Shown here piece by piece: positions 35,506-42,984 of a stretch of DNA of 64,000 nucleotides. How positions within the stretch are numbered: position 1 is the stretch's first letter; every line of letters starts with the position of its first letter. The translations under genes and the position numbers were made by a program. Location of the stretch: NCBI GenBank assembly GCA_030629005.1, contig DAOVPV010000003.1:62001-126000 (forward strand). The letters are read 5' to 3'. The notes beneath the pieces are model-generated. The model did no database searches and had not been told where the DNA came from. It was given only the letters and a program-made list of their open reading frames with translations. The DNA comes from a bacterium (GTDB lineage: Bacteria > Babelota > Babeliae > Babelales > UASB340).

Positions 35506-36921
35506 ATGTTTTTTGACCAAATAACAGGAATAATTAGTTTTGGAACCTGCCTGTTTATACTGCTAGGCTCTATTATTATTTCTATAAAAACTGGTTTTAT
35601 ACAGTTTAGAGCTATTCCTAAAATGATTAAAATTATTCTTCAACGAAAAAAAAGAAAGAGCTGTGATAATACAATATCTGTAAAAAAAGCTCTTCTTACT
35701 GCCATGTCATCTTCCATTGGAATCGGAAATATTGTCTCCCCTATTATTGCAATAAAACTTGGTGGACCTGGCGCTTTGATAGGTTTTTTACTTGCAACAA
35801 TTTTTGGTTCTGCAGCAACCTTTGCAGAAGTAACATTTGCTTTAAAAAATAGAACCCGAAATAAAGATGGCTCTGTAAATGGTGGCGCGATGCCATTCAT
35901 AAAAAAAGCTCTTTCTGCAAAGTGGGCAAAAGCATATGCAATGTCAGCTTTAGTCGTTGTCACAATTTGGGCAAGTAATCAGGCCAATGCGTTAGCCGAC
36001 TTACTGCAAGCTCATAATGTACCAAACTATGTAACAGGAATATTATTAGCCGGATCCATTACTTATATTCTTATGGGTGGTGTTAAAAGAGTTGGCGAAA
36101 TATCCGCAAAACTTGTTCCCGCAATGTTAATTTTATATATCAGTGCAATTTCTTGGATTTTATTTAAAAACTTTGGCAGCATTGGATCAACAATCGCTCT
36201 TGTATTTAAATCTGCATTTTCATACAAAGCAATGTTTGGAGCCGGAGCTGGTTACGGTTTACACTCAGCATTACGCTGGGGACTTGCAAAAGGTTACTAT
36301 TCCAACGTATCAGGATTAGGAACAGCTAGTATTCCGCATTCAATGTCCGCAACAAACAGCCCGATAAACCAAGGAATCGTATCGATGACCGCGGTTTATA
36401 CAAATGGTATAATTTGTTTCTTAACCGGTCTAGCAGTTTTATTACCGCAAAATGCCGTTGCCGCAAGCAATGGGATTGGTATAAATGTTATTGCACAAAT
36501 TTTTACAAACTATTTCTCATCTGTAGGAATTGTCATCGTTGCATTTAGTGGATTTCTTTTCGCATTAGGCACAATTATAGGCGAAGGCTTTATGGGCTCT
36601 CACTGTTTCACCTATAGCTTTGATAAAAAACATTTAAAATACTACAACTTAGGAATGGCTTTATTAGTGTTTTTAGGCGCAATGTCTGATGTTAAATTCT
36701 TAGCGCAAATTACAGATATTTTCTTATTACCATTAGCCATACCAAATATGTTAAGTTTGGTTCTTCTTTCATTCAAAGAAAGTGACGTCTTACATCCTGA
36801 TCTATCAGGAAAAGAACAGTTTATGCCAGCAGAAAAAATACCGACGCCGGAAATTTCAATACCAGTGCTACCTGTAGAAATTCCAACGGAGATATCTTCT
36901 GAAATCGAAAAAAACGTTTAA
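35506..36921 (+). CDS. Sodium:alanine/glycine symporter (AGCS family)
   Basis: A 471-residue polytopic protein. The AGCS/DagA motifs are seen: IKTGFIQFRAIP, TAMSSSIGIGNIVSP, GGPGALIGFLLATIFGSAATF, NGGAMPF, GAGAGYGLHSALRWGLAKGY and GLGTASIPHS. It would import alanine or glycine with Na+. The last 40 residues are a Pro/Glu-rich tail. The GTTATG start follows AAAAAAGGATTT. A link to aspartate-alanine metabolism at 60 kb is possible but not shown. Confidence 0.92.
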   Translation: MFFDQITGIISFGTCLFILLGSIIISIKTGFIQFRAIPKMIKIILQRKKRKSCDNTISVKKALLTAMSSSIGIGNIVSPIIAIKLGGPGALIGFLLATIFGSAATFAEVTFALKNRTRNKDGSVNGGAMPFIKKALSAKWAKAYAMSALVVVTIWASNQANALADLLQAHNVPNYVTGILLAGSITYILMGGVKRVGEISAKLVPAMLILYISAISWILFKNFGSIGSTIALVFKSAFSYKAMFGAGAGYGLHSALRWGLAKGYYSNVSGLGTASIPHSMSATNSPINQGIVSMTAVYTNGIICFLTGLAVLLPQNAVAASNGIGINVIAQIFTNYFSSVGIVIVAFSGFLFALGTIIGEGFMGSHCFTYSFDKKHLKYYNLGMALLVFLGAMSDVKFLAQITDIFLLPLAIPNMLSLVLLSFKESDVLHPDLSGKEQFMPAEKIPTPEISIPVLPVEIPTEISSEIEKNV

Positions 36922-37039
36922 TCTTAAAGTATCGATACAAGTTTTTAAAAATTACTTTCAAACGCTCTAGCCAATCAAACGTTTTTTTGTTAAAAATATA
37001 ATGTAAATTTATAAAGCATAATTTAAATATAAGGCAACA

Positions 37040-37306
37040 ATGAAATTTAAGTCTCTTTTTATTGCATTAGTTTTTTTTATATCAAATGTAAACGCTATGA
37101 TACAAACAACTTGTATTCCTGAAATCTTCACAGAAATAGAAACCCAAAAGGACTTAAATAAATATTTCGACGAAGATTACTTAATTTATGCAAAATGTTC
37201 TAAGAACGGCCAAAAGGACAAGTTTTTTGTTCTAGAAACAATAAGCGATTACGAAAAATTAGCAACGGATTTTACAACAATCTGCTTATATTATTACGAG
37301 GATTAA
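37040..37306 (+). CDS. Small secreted protein, unknown
   Basis: An 88-residue protein: a signal peptide (MKFKSLFIALVFFISNVNA) then a short acidic domain with three cysteines (TTCIPE, AKCSKN, TTICLYY). AAGGCAAC precedes the start. No family recognised. Situated at the edge of the tRNA-Arg/REP1 block. Confidence 0.55.
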   Translation: MKFKSLFIALVFFISNVNAMIQTTCIPEIFTEIETQKDLNKYFDEDYLIYAKCSKNGQKDKFFVLETISDYEKLATDFTTICLYYYED

Positions 37307-37310
37307 TTTA

Positions 37311-37423
37311 TACGCCCGTCATGTCCTGCGACCTGTCCGCCATAGCCCTTGGCGAAGGCTGGAAGCTTTATGCGAAGTAGGAAGCTTACGCCTACGTTAA
37401 AACTTCGGCGCACAGGCAACTGG
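37311..37423 (-). repeat. REP1 copy before tRNA-Arg(TCG)
   Basis: In reverse orientation, contains TGTCCGCCATAGCCCTTGGC, GAAGGCTGGAAGCTT and CGCCTACG, that is, the same blocks as other REP1 copies. Confidence 0.65.
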
Positions 37424-37474
37424 ATATAAACACATAGCTGCGTAAAAAATTGTTTAAAATATAAAGTTAAAACC

Positions 37475-37551
37475 GCGCCCGTAGCTCAACTGGATAGAGT
37501 AACGGACTTCGAATCCGTCGGTTGCAGGTTCGAATCCTGCCGGGCGCACCA
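37475..37551 (+). tRNA. tRNA-Arg (TCG)
   Basis: The acceptor stem GCGCCCG (37475-37481) pairs with CGGGCGC (37541-37547), the anticodon stem ACGGA/TCCGT encloses TCG, and the CCA end is encoded. Confidence 0.95.
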
Positions 37552-37585
37552 GTCTTCGCTCCTATGGAGCTACTTCTGGCTACGC
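37552..37585. repeat. REP1 copy after tRNA-Arg(TCG)
   Basis: GTCTTCGCTCCTATGGAGCT then TCTGGCTACGCC, directly after the CCA end. A small palindrome TCCTCAACTTGATTGAGGA follows at about 37602. Confidence 0.7.
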
Positions 37586-37644
37586 CACTATTATTTTGTC
37601 ATCCTCAACTTGATTGAGGATCCAGTCCTAAAATAAATTAACTT

Positions 37645-37690
37645 TGCGCCTATCATGTCCTGCGAAGCTTTATGCGAAGTAGGACAAGCA
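37645..37690. repeat. REP1 fragment between the tRNA-Arg genes
   Basis: ATCATGTCCTGCGAAGCTTT and ATGCGAAGTAGGACAAGC blocks, the same sequence as part of the copy at 37320-37385. Confidence 0.6.
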
Positions 37691-37713
37691 CTTTGAAATA
37701 CAATCACAACTTT

Positions 37714-37790
37714 GTGCCTATAGCTCAGGTGGATAGAGCGCAAGATTCCTAATCTTGAGGTCGCAGGTTCAAGTCCTGCTAGGCACACCA
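37714..37790 (+). tRNA. tRNA-Arg (CCT)
   Basis: The acceptor stem GTGCCTA (37714-37720) pairs with TAGGCAC (37780-37786), the anticodon stem CAAGA/TCTTG encloses CCT, and the CCA end is encoded. With the previous tRNA-Arg it borders the accessory region. Confidence 0.95.
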
Positions 37791-37910
37791 GTCTTCGCTC
37801 TAAAGAGCTTCGTCTGGCTTTGCCTGTAAAATGCGAAGACTGTCCGACGTAGCTACAGCGTAGACGGACCATTTTAATGCCTTCGCCAAGGCTTCAGCTG
37901 GCATGCCAAC
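37791..37910. repeat. REP1 copy after tRNA-Arg(CCT)
   Basis: GTCTTCGCTCTAAAGAGCTT then CGTCTGGCTTTGCC, followed by a second unit with GCGAAGACTGTCCGACGTAG and GCCTTCGCCAAGGCTTC. Again immediately after a tRNA CCA end. Confidence 0.7.
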
Positions 37911-37932
37911 GACTTAAAGGAAATAAATTTTT

Positions 37933-38151
37933 ATGAAATTAAACAATGTAAATAAAATAAATAGACATTTAAATAAATCACAAGAAAAAGTAACAATTCA
38001 AGAGTTTTTACGAAAAAAAAATTTGTTTGAAGGTAGTGATATTTGTTATCCCGATCCACCTGATTGCGTAGTAACAAAAATTAATGGGCAAAACCTATGG
38101 ATTGAAGAAACTTGCATATTTAATAAATTAAGTTGCTTTTTACTAAAGTAA
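37933..38151 (+). CDS. Truncated nuclease-like protein, possible remnant
   Basis: A 72-residue protein with AAAGGAA before the ATG. The segment CYPDPPDCVVTKINGQNLWI followed by EET is like the PD-(D/E)xK-type nuclease core of small phage or plasmid-related proteins, and the protein ends soon after, so it is probably a truncated copy. This reading is based on pattern only; function is not known. It starts the accessory region just after the tRNA-Arg genes. Confidence 0.4.
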   Translation: MKLNNVNKINRHLNKSQEKVTIQEFLRKKNLFEGSDICYPDPPDCVVTKINGQNLWIEETCIFNKLSCFLLK

Positions 38152-38180
38152 CAGTAGAAAGCAACTTTAATATTTAAAGA

Positions 38181-38750
38181 ATGAGTATAAGTATGAATAA
38201 CGAAGAGATTGTTATACCCTTTGATAAAGAGTCGATTAAATTTCTTATATTTATAATGTTTTTACCAATAATATTATTGGTAAGTATGTTTTCTTTTTTT
38301 TATTTAATTGTAAATTTTCGAATGCCTTTTTTCTTGGAATTTTATATTATTCCTTTTATTAATTTTCTTTTAATTTTATTAATTTTATTATTTTTAATAG
38401 TAATAGTTCAACTTTATTTTTATATGAATGACCCTTCACCTTTGGCCATTATTAATAAAGATGGAGTTTTTATTAAAGGATACGGCCTTATTGTATGGAA
38501 GAATATTAAAGAATTTGAATTATATTCAACTAAGCGAAGCCCTGATTTTAAATTAATAGGGATTAGAGTTAAGAGTATTTTTAGCTTATTGAGGAAGGCT
38601 TCTTTGGGGGGGAAAATAGGAATAGTTGTGTCTATTATTTTTGGTTATTATCCTATTTCATTGTCATATCCCATGTCTTTATCAAATAATGGTATTAATA
38701 ACGAAAATATTGTAAATTTTGCAAAAAAATATATTAATCAGATGGATTAA
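38181..38750 (+). CDS. Membrane protein, STM3941-like
   Basis: A 189-residue protein with two N-terminal hydrophobic segments (about residues 20-42 and 53-78), followed by a cytoplasmic PH-like region (PSPLAIINKDGVFIKGYGLI then WKNIKEFELYSTKR). The general build is that of the STM3941/DUF family of two-TM, PH-domain-like proteins found near mobile DNA. This assignment is from memory of the shape, so confidence is moderate. It is the last gene before a decayed stretch. Confidence 0.55.
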   Translation: MSISMNNEEIVIPFDKESIKFLIFIMFLPIILLVSMFSFFYLIVNFRMPFFLEFYIIPFINFLLILLILLFLIVIVQLYFYMNDPSPLAIINKDGVFIKGYGLIVWKNIKEFELYSTKRSPDFKLIGIRVKSIFSLLRKASLGGKIGIVVSIIFGYYPISLSYPMSLSNNGINNENIVNFAKKYINQMD

Positions 38751-38818
38751 GAATTACACTTAATCGTATTTCTTCTTTTTATTATTTGCTAATATTGTCT
38801 AACTTTGTTTTTAAAAAA

Positions 38819-38988
38819 AAGCTTTTATTTGAAAGATTAAAAGGCATAGACGAATTAGACATATTTGCCCTATTTTTAGATAAAAAAAATTACCCTCACC
38901 AGAAACTAATACACATATTGGTAACTTTTCTAGTCATGAATTCGATCTAAAATACCAAGAATTATACTTTCAAGTAAACAAAGAATAA
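38819..38988 (+). pseudogene. Decayed coding remnant
   Basis: A reading frame beginning KLLFERLKGIDELDIFALFL and breaking near 38888 can be continued in another frame as SPETNTHIGNFSSHEFDLKY then QELYFQVNKE and stop. Two adjacent coding-like frames with a shift suggest a broken gene. The family is unknown. The rest of 38751-39179 shows only a REP3 copy. Confidence 0.35.
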
Positions 38989-39060
38989 CAAATTAGCCAA
39001 AGCCAAAAAACTAAATACTAGAAGTTTTGATGAATTAAGTTACTGCCTATATTTAAATTT

Positions 39061-39098
39061 TTCAAATTCAAACCAAATTCTATAGAACCGTTCCTGAT
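39061..39098. repeat. REP3 copy
   Basis: TTCAAATTCAAACCAAATTC then TATAGAACCGTTCCTGA. Lies just upstream of the NUDIX gene end on the other strand. Confidence 0.6.
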
Positions 39099-39179
39099 GG
39101 ATGGCTGGCCATGTTCTTTAAGTAATTAATTTAATTATAAATTTAACACTATACTTATTTGCTAATATAATTACTAAAC

Positions 39180-39716
39180 TTACTTTAATAAAATTTTCAC
39201 AAAACTCTTCACAGAATCAAAACAATTTGAATTTAATATTTCATTTTTAGTTAACCACCCCACTCTCGAAACTTCTTCAACCTGTATTTTAATATCTGAT
39301 TCTTCCGCTTCCATTGCATAAATAAAATCAACATGAATATGTTCATCATCTTTACTATTTTGTGGAATAATTTGATAAAGAACAGTATATGGTCTTGGAA
39401 TTTGACAATCTACTATTCCATTTAAATTAAAATCCGGATCATCTGAAATTACACAAGCCTTAACCCCTGTCTCTTCATAAACCTCTCGCAAAGCCGCTTC
39501 ATGAGGCAACTCATTTCTTTCTAAATGCCCCCCTGCAGGCAACCATTTCTGTAATTTGTTATGAAAAATAACAAGAATTTTTGTTCGTTCCGGATTAACA
39601 ACATAACCGGTTGCCGTAAAATCTTTTCTCAAATACTTAGTCTCTTTTATAAGATCATATGAATTATCTGCAAAACGAAACCTTATTTTATTATTTTTTA
39701 TTTTATTCTTCTCCAC
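39180..39716 (-). CDS. NUDIX hydrolase
   Basis: A 178-residue NUDIX enzyme with Nudix box GHLERNELPHEAALREVYEE then TGV, and ILVIFHNKLQKWLPAGGH ahead of it. This is like the DR0079/AP4A hydrolase-type group, but substrate is not known. Its start lies 14 bp inside the upstream HD-domain gene, so the pair is probably translationally coupled. Together they might clean up non-canonical nucleotides; this is inference. Confidence 0.88.
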   Translation of the reverse strand: MEKNKIKNNKIRFRFADNSYDLIKETKYLRKDFTATGYVVNPERTKILVIFHNKLQKWLPAGGHLERNELPHEAALREVYEETGVKACVISDDPDFNLNGIVDCQIPRPYTVLYQIIPQNSKDDEHIHVDFIYAMEAEESDIKIQVEEVSRVGWLTKNEILNSNCFDSVKSFVKILLK

Positions 39717-40374
39717 TACAGCCTTCCAATTCTTTATAAAATTGGTCTAAATAATTTTCCATAAATTGATGTCTATCTTGTGCTATTTTTCTGCCAGTAC
39801 AAGTATTCATCAAGTCCTTCAGCAATAATAATTTTTCATAAAAGTGATTTATGCTAGGACTATTATTTTTTATATAATCTTCAGAATTAGTATGCATCAC
39901 AGGCTTAATGTTGGAATCATATATAATACGTCCTTTATAACCACCATAAGCAAAAGTTCTGGCGATACCAATTGCACCCATTGCGTCTAACCTATCTGCA
40001 TCTTGTACAATTTTACCTTCTATAACACACATCTCTTCACTAACAACCTTTGCCCCTTTAAACGATAATCTTTTAATTATATTTTTTATTTTTTCTATTA
40101 AATCTTTATTAGCATTAAACTCTTTTAGAATTTTTTCAGCTTTCTTAGGGCCAATATCTTGGTCTCCATCATAAAATTTCCAATCCGCTATATCATGTAA
40201 TAAACAAGCTAATTCAACAACCAACATATCAGCATTTTCATTCTTACCTATTTTTATGCCATTCTGCCATACCCTATAAATATGCCCCCAATCATGTCCA
40301 GAGCCTTCACTTTCAAATTTAGATTTAACCTTGTTAGCAACATCTTTAATTAATTTAGCATCATAAATATCCAT
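39703..40374 (-). CDS. HD domain phosphohydrolase
   Basis: A 223-residue HD enzyme: HDWGHIYRVWQ (first His-Asp), LACLLHDIADW (central HD) and VQDADRLDAMGAIGIART (last Asp), a pattern like E. coli YedJ. It probably hydrolyses phosphate esters of nucleotides; metals bind to the His/Asp residues. The substrate is unknown. It overlaps the NUDIX gene by 14 bp. Confidence 0.85.
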   Translation of the reverse strand: MDIYDAKLIKDVANKVKSKFESEGSGHDWGHIYRVWQNGIKIGKNENADMLVVELACLLHDIADWKFYDGDQDIGPKKAEKILKEFNANKDLIEKIKNIIKRLSFKGAKVVSEEMCVIEGKIVQDADRLDAMGAIGIARTFAYGGYKGRIIYDSNIKPVMHTNSEDYIKNNSPSINHFYEKLLLLKDLMNTCTGRKIAQDRHQFMENYLDQFYKELEGCSGEE

Positions 40375-40529
40375 AAAGAATCCTTAATAAAAAATAGATC
40401 ATTTTCATTTTCGATAGTATATAAACTCTAAGCTTATAACGATACTCAAAATTATAATATTTATAACGAACAAAAAATTGCTGATAAAACAAAAGCATAA
40501 AACATCTAAATAAAAAAGAACTAAGATCT
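40375..40529. other. Intergenic region, no gene seen
   Basis: About 155 bp of AT-rich sequence upstream of the HD gene. The minus-strand open frame (40405-40596) reads through REP1/REP3 sequence and is not considered a gene. The rest of the gap to 40784 is REP3/REP1 sequence and the promoter region of the mystery-protein module. Confidence 0.4.
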
Positions 40530-40643
40530 CTTGCAAACTAAAGTCAAGTTGAATAGAATTGTCTCCACCGTCGCCAAAACTTCCAGTCTTCGCCAAAGGC
40601 TACGACGGACATGATGGTGGACAGGCCGGAATGTGTCAACAAA
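40530..40643. repeat. REP3 copy split by a REP1 copy
   Basis: REP3 left part (CTTGCAAACTAAAGTCAAGT then TGAATAGAATTGTCT) ends at about 40564; a REP1 unit (CCACCGTCGCC ... GGTGGACAGGCC) fills 40565-40628; the REP3 right part (GGAATGTGTCAAC) resumes at 40629. The REP1 appears inserted into REP3. Confidence 0.7.
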
Positions 40644-40656
40644 AGCAACAGGCTCA

Positions 40657-40745
40657 ACAGCTTTTAAGCTGTCAAATTCGCTGTTTTTTATGCCCCTGTA
40701 GCATATATTTTGTTTTTTTTATGCCTTTAATGCTATAGTTATAAT
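40657..40745 (+). promoter_or_regulatory. Putative promoter/operator of the mobile mystery protein module
   Basis: ACAGCTTTTAAGCTGT (40657-40672) is a perfect inverted repeat. Two similar words (ATGCCCCTGTAGCATA and ATGCCTTTAATGCTATA) follow, and TATAAT stands at 40740-40745, about 40 bp before the gene. HTH antitoxins often autorepress at such sites. Confidence 0.4.
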
Positions 40746-40784
40746 ATATAAAAAATAAATTTATCATAAATAATAGGAATTATT

Positions 40785-41243
40785 ATGAAAAAAACGTTCC
40801 GAGCTGAAAAGCTATTAATAGAGGAAATAAGTCAATCAGCAAAAACAGTTCATAAAGCACTCCGTGGGCTTAAAATTGGAGAATTTGTAAAACTCATTCG
40901 AAGTCAACTTAAAATGTCTCAGAAAGCTTTAGCCAAGCGTGCGGGGGTTCCGCAGTCAACAGTTTCTCGAATTGAACTCAATCAAAAAGAACCTAATTTA
41001 TCAACCATATCCAAAATATTTGACGCGCTCTCTTGCAATATCGTCGTTGCACCAATACTTAAAGAACCAATTGATGTCATCCGCAATAAACAAGCAAAGT
41101 CTGTTGCGAAAAAACATATTGAATATCTAAAAGGGACAATGAATTTGGAAAAGCAAAAACCAGACAATAAACTCTTAGAAGAACTCACTAAACAAGAAGA
41201 AGAAGAGTTACTTCAAGGTTCTGGAACAAAACTTTGGGAGTAA
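40785..41243 (+). CDS. Mobile mystery protein A (XRE-family HTH antitoxin)
   Basis: A 152-residue DNA-binding protein with a helix-turn-helix at about residues 40-95 (LIRSQLKMSQKALAKRAGVP then QSTVSRIELNQKEP). It matches the mobile mystery protein A family, which is nearly always followed by a Fic-domain mystery protein B. It is presumed an antitoxin and autorepressor. AGGAATT precedes ATG 40785. Operon partner begins 10 bp downstream. Confidence 0.85.
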   Translation: MKKTFRAEKLLIEEISQSAKTVHKALRGLKIGEFVKLIRSQLKMSQKALAKRAGVPQSTVSRIELNQKEPNLSTISKIFDALSCNIVVAPILKEPIDVIRNKQAKSVAKKHIEYLKGTMNLEKQKPDNKLLEELTKQEEEELLQGSGTKLWE

Positions 41244-41252
41244 TAAACAAAT

Positions 41253-41879
41253 ATGACAAAAATTAATTTCCCCACGACAGAGGGAGCAACTCCACTTAAT
41301 GATTACAGTGGATTAAAAATTAAATAGGTACAAACATTAGATGATCTCAATCGAGTAGAAGCTGAAAATATCTCTCATGCAAAGAAGAAGTATTTGAAAA
41401 AATTGAAAACTAATCCTTCCTCGTGGTTCAACGTTAGCAAGTTAAAAAAAATACATTATGATATGTTCTGTGATGTGTGGGATTGGGCAGGAAAATTCCG
41501 TAAATCTATAACTTCTATTGGCATAAAACCATATTTAATAAGCAATAAATTGGGTGAACTATGTGCTGATGTAAAAGCCTGGTCCGATAAAAGCGTTGAC
41601 TTAACATTCATAGAACAAGCAGCAAGGATCCATCATCGATTAGTTTTTATTCATCCTTTTGAAAACGGCAACGGTCGCTTCTCACGTTTAATTGCCGATC
41701 GTTATTTAATAAATTGTGGTTGTTCTTATCCAAATTGGCCTTATTTACAAGACAAAGGTAAATCGTGCAATGAATATATTAAAAGCTTAAAGGAAGCAGA
41801 CAAGGGGAACTATGATAGCCTTGTCAAATTTATGCATACGTTTGGAGCTAAAGATCCTTCATTAAACGGTAATAAGTAA
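41253..41879 (+). pseudogene. Mobile mystery protein B (Fic domain), amber-interrupted
   Basis: From ATG 41253 the frame reads MTKINFPTTEGATPLNDYSG then LKIK and meets TAG at 41325-41327; the same frame then continues to the end with no other stop (VQTLDDLNRVEAENI and on). The whole, about 208 codons, is the usual size for mystery protein B. The Fic core is intact: HPFENGNGRFSR (HPFxxGNGRxxR motif) near codon 140 of the full frame, WDWAGKFRKS and a helical C-terminus. Fic enzymes transfer AMP or other groups to target proteins. An internal start (TTG 41394) gives a 161-residue protein that still has the core. Therefore this is either a recent nonsense mutation, a readthrough gene or a sequencing error. 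Confidence 0.75.
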
Positions 41880-41887
41880 AATTAAAT

Positions 41888-42014
41888 TTTTTGCAAACTC
41901 AATCCAAATTTTATAGACTTGGTTCTGAATGTGTCAAATAAGGGACACCAGCCTTCGCTAAAGCTTCCCCCTACGCCCAGGTGGCTACGGCGGACAGGCC
42001 GGAGGACAAGTCGG
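41888..42014. repeat. REP3 followed by REP1
   Basis: REP3 (TTTTATAGACTTGGTTCTGA then ATGTGTCAAATAAGGGAC) ends near 41946 and REP1 (CCAGCCTTCGCTAAAGCTTC, CCTACGCCC, GGTGGCTACGGCGGACAGGC) follows at once. They lie between the Fic gene and the HigBA-like pair. Confidence 0.7.
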
Positions 42015-42049
42015 CTAGCAATCCAACTTTTTAAAGGAAATAAATCTTT

Positions 42050-42382
42050 CTATTCTTTTTTGAATGAGTGTGAAATATCTAAAGGAATCAACTGTCCATT
42101 TAATTCTACCATTAACTTTTTACAGCCAAGTCCATTTAGGATTTTAAAAAAACTTTTCATACTAAAATCTTTTTTGATTCCTGAACGCATTGCCTGAACA
42201 ACTGTTGGAGATACTCCTGCTAATTTTGCAAGTTTTCTAACAGATATATCGTCCCGCTCCATAGCGGCCAAAAGAAGCTCTGATAATAAAAGTTCTTTAT
42301 ATTCTTCAAAAAAAATGTTTCGTTCTTTTGAGCTTAGTGATTCCACAAATTCATCACTTGTTGATTTTATTTTTTTAATCAT
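42050..42382 (-). CDS. HTH antitoxin of a HigBA-like pair
   Basis: A 110-residue protein with a helix-turn-helix (SVRKLAKLAGVSPTVVQAMR) near the middle, followed by KILNGLGCKKLMVELNGQLI. ATG 42382 follows GGGGGA and overlaps the toxin end by 8 bp. It should neutralise and co-repress the upstream toxin. In this HigBA-type arrangement the toxin gene comes first. Confidence 0.8.
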   Translation of the reverse strand: MIKKIKSTSDEFVESLSSKERNIFFEEYKELLLSELLLAAMERDDISVRKLAKLAGVSPTVVQAMRSGIKKDFSMKSFFKILNGLGCKKLMVELNGQLIPLDISHSFKKE

Positions 42383-42758
42383 AATAAATTCCCCCTGTAT
42401 ATCTTTTTTCATAATCTTTTTTTGCTCTTAATGCCATTGATTTTTCTCTTTGCGGTATTTTGTTTGTTTTTTTCTTGTATGCATTGGTTACTACTATTTT
42501 TGATCCATCAAAGAAAAAACATAAAAAACGATTTTGCGATGTTTTTATTGCATATATTTGATTACCTTCATATCGAAATTTTTCTTTGTTAAATATTTTT
42601 CCGATATCGCCAAGTAAATATAATAAATATATAAATTTTTTCCTTTGATCAAACGACAAATCCTCAAAGTATTTAAGAGCAGAACTTTTACCACGACAAT
42701 CAAAATACCACTCTATAGTAAACTTAACACCACTATACGCTACAAACTTTTTAACCAT
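42375..42758 (-). CDS. HigB/Gp49-like toxin
   Basis: A 127-residue protein of the phage-derived Gp49/HigB RelE-fold family: FDCRGKSSALKYFEDL, then KIFNKEKFRYEGNQIYAIKT, FLCFFFDGSKIVVTNAY and KKKTNKIPQREKSMALRAK. Such toxins cut ribosome-bound mRNA. I prefer ATG 42758 preceded by AGGGAG over the longer in-frame ORF from 42806. Confidence 0.8.
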   Translation of the reverse strand: MVKKFVAYSGVKFTIEWYFDCRGKSSALKYFEDLSFDQRKKFIYLLYLLGDIGKIFNKEKFRYEGNQIYAIKTSQNRFLCFFFDGSKIVVTNAYKKKTNKIPQREKSMALRAKKDYEKRYTGGIYYD

Positions 42759-42854
42759 AAAACTCCCTGATTTTTCTATACTTAAAGCGTACCACGACCG
42801 TGACACAAAGTCAACGACCGCAAATTCTGGATTAAATTTCGGCCTATATTTAAG

Positions 42855-42944
42855 CCTTGTAAACTAAGATTAAATTCGATATAATTGTTTCCACCGTCGC
42901 CAAGGCTATGGTGGACAGGCCTGAACGCGTCAACTAAGGGACAC
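42855..42944. repeat. REP3 copy split by a short REP1
   Basis: REP3 left (CCTTGTAAACTAAGATTAAA then TTCGATATAATTGTTT), a REP1 core hairpin CCACCGTCGCC/GGCTATGGTGG at 42891-42914 continuing to GACAGGC, and REP3 right (CTGAACGCGTCAACTAAGGG). This is a second case of REP1 inside REP3 at the same position. Confidence 0.7.
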
Positions 42945-42984
42945 AAATAACAAACTTTAAAAAAAAATGCTTTAAGGTAAAATA

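Noticed and set aside
37600-37625. Palindrome TCCTCAACTTGATTGAGGA
   Set aside because: Recalls a common bacterial repeat type, but only one copy was seen in the window, so it is not listed as a family.
37591-37872. Minus-strand open frame of 93 codons over a tRNA
   Set aside because: It is antisense to tRNA-Arg(CCT) and reads REP1 and tRNA sequence (CLAGLEPATSRLG is a well-known spurious translation of antisense tRNA-Arg).
40405-40596. Minus-strand open frame of 63 codons
   Set aside because: Its first part is REP1/REP3 sequence; no RBS or family.
41919-42197. Plus-strand open frame of 92 codons
   Set aside because: Consists of REP3/REP1 sequence and antisense of the HigA-like gene; no RBS.
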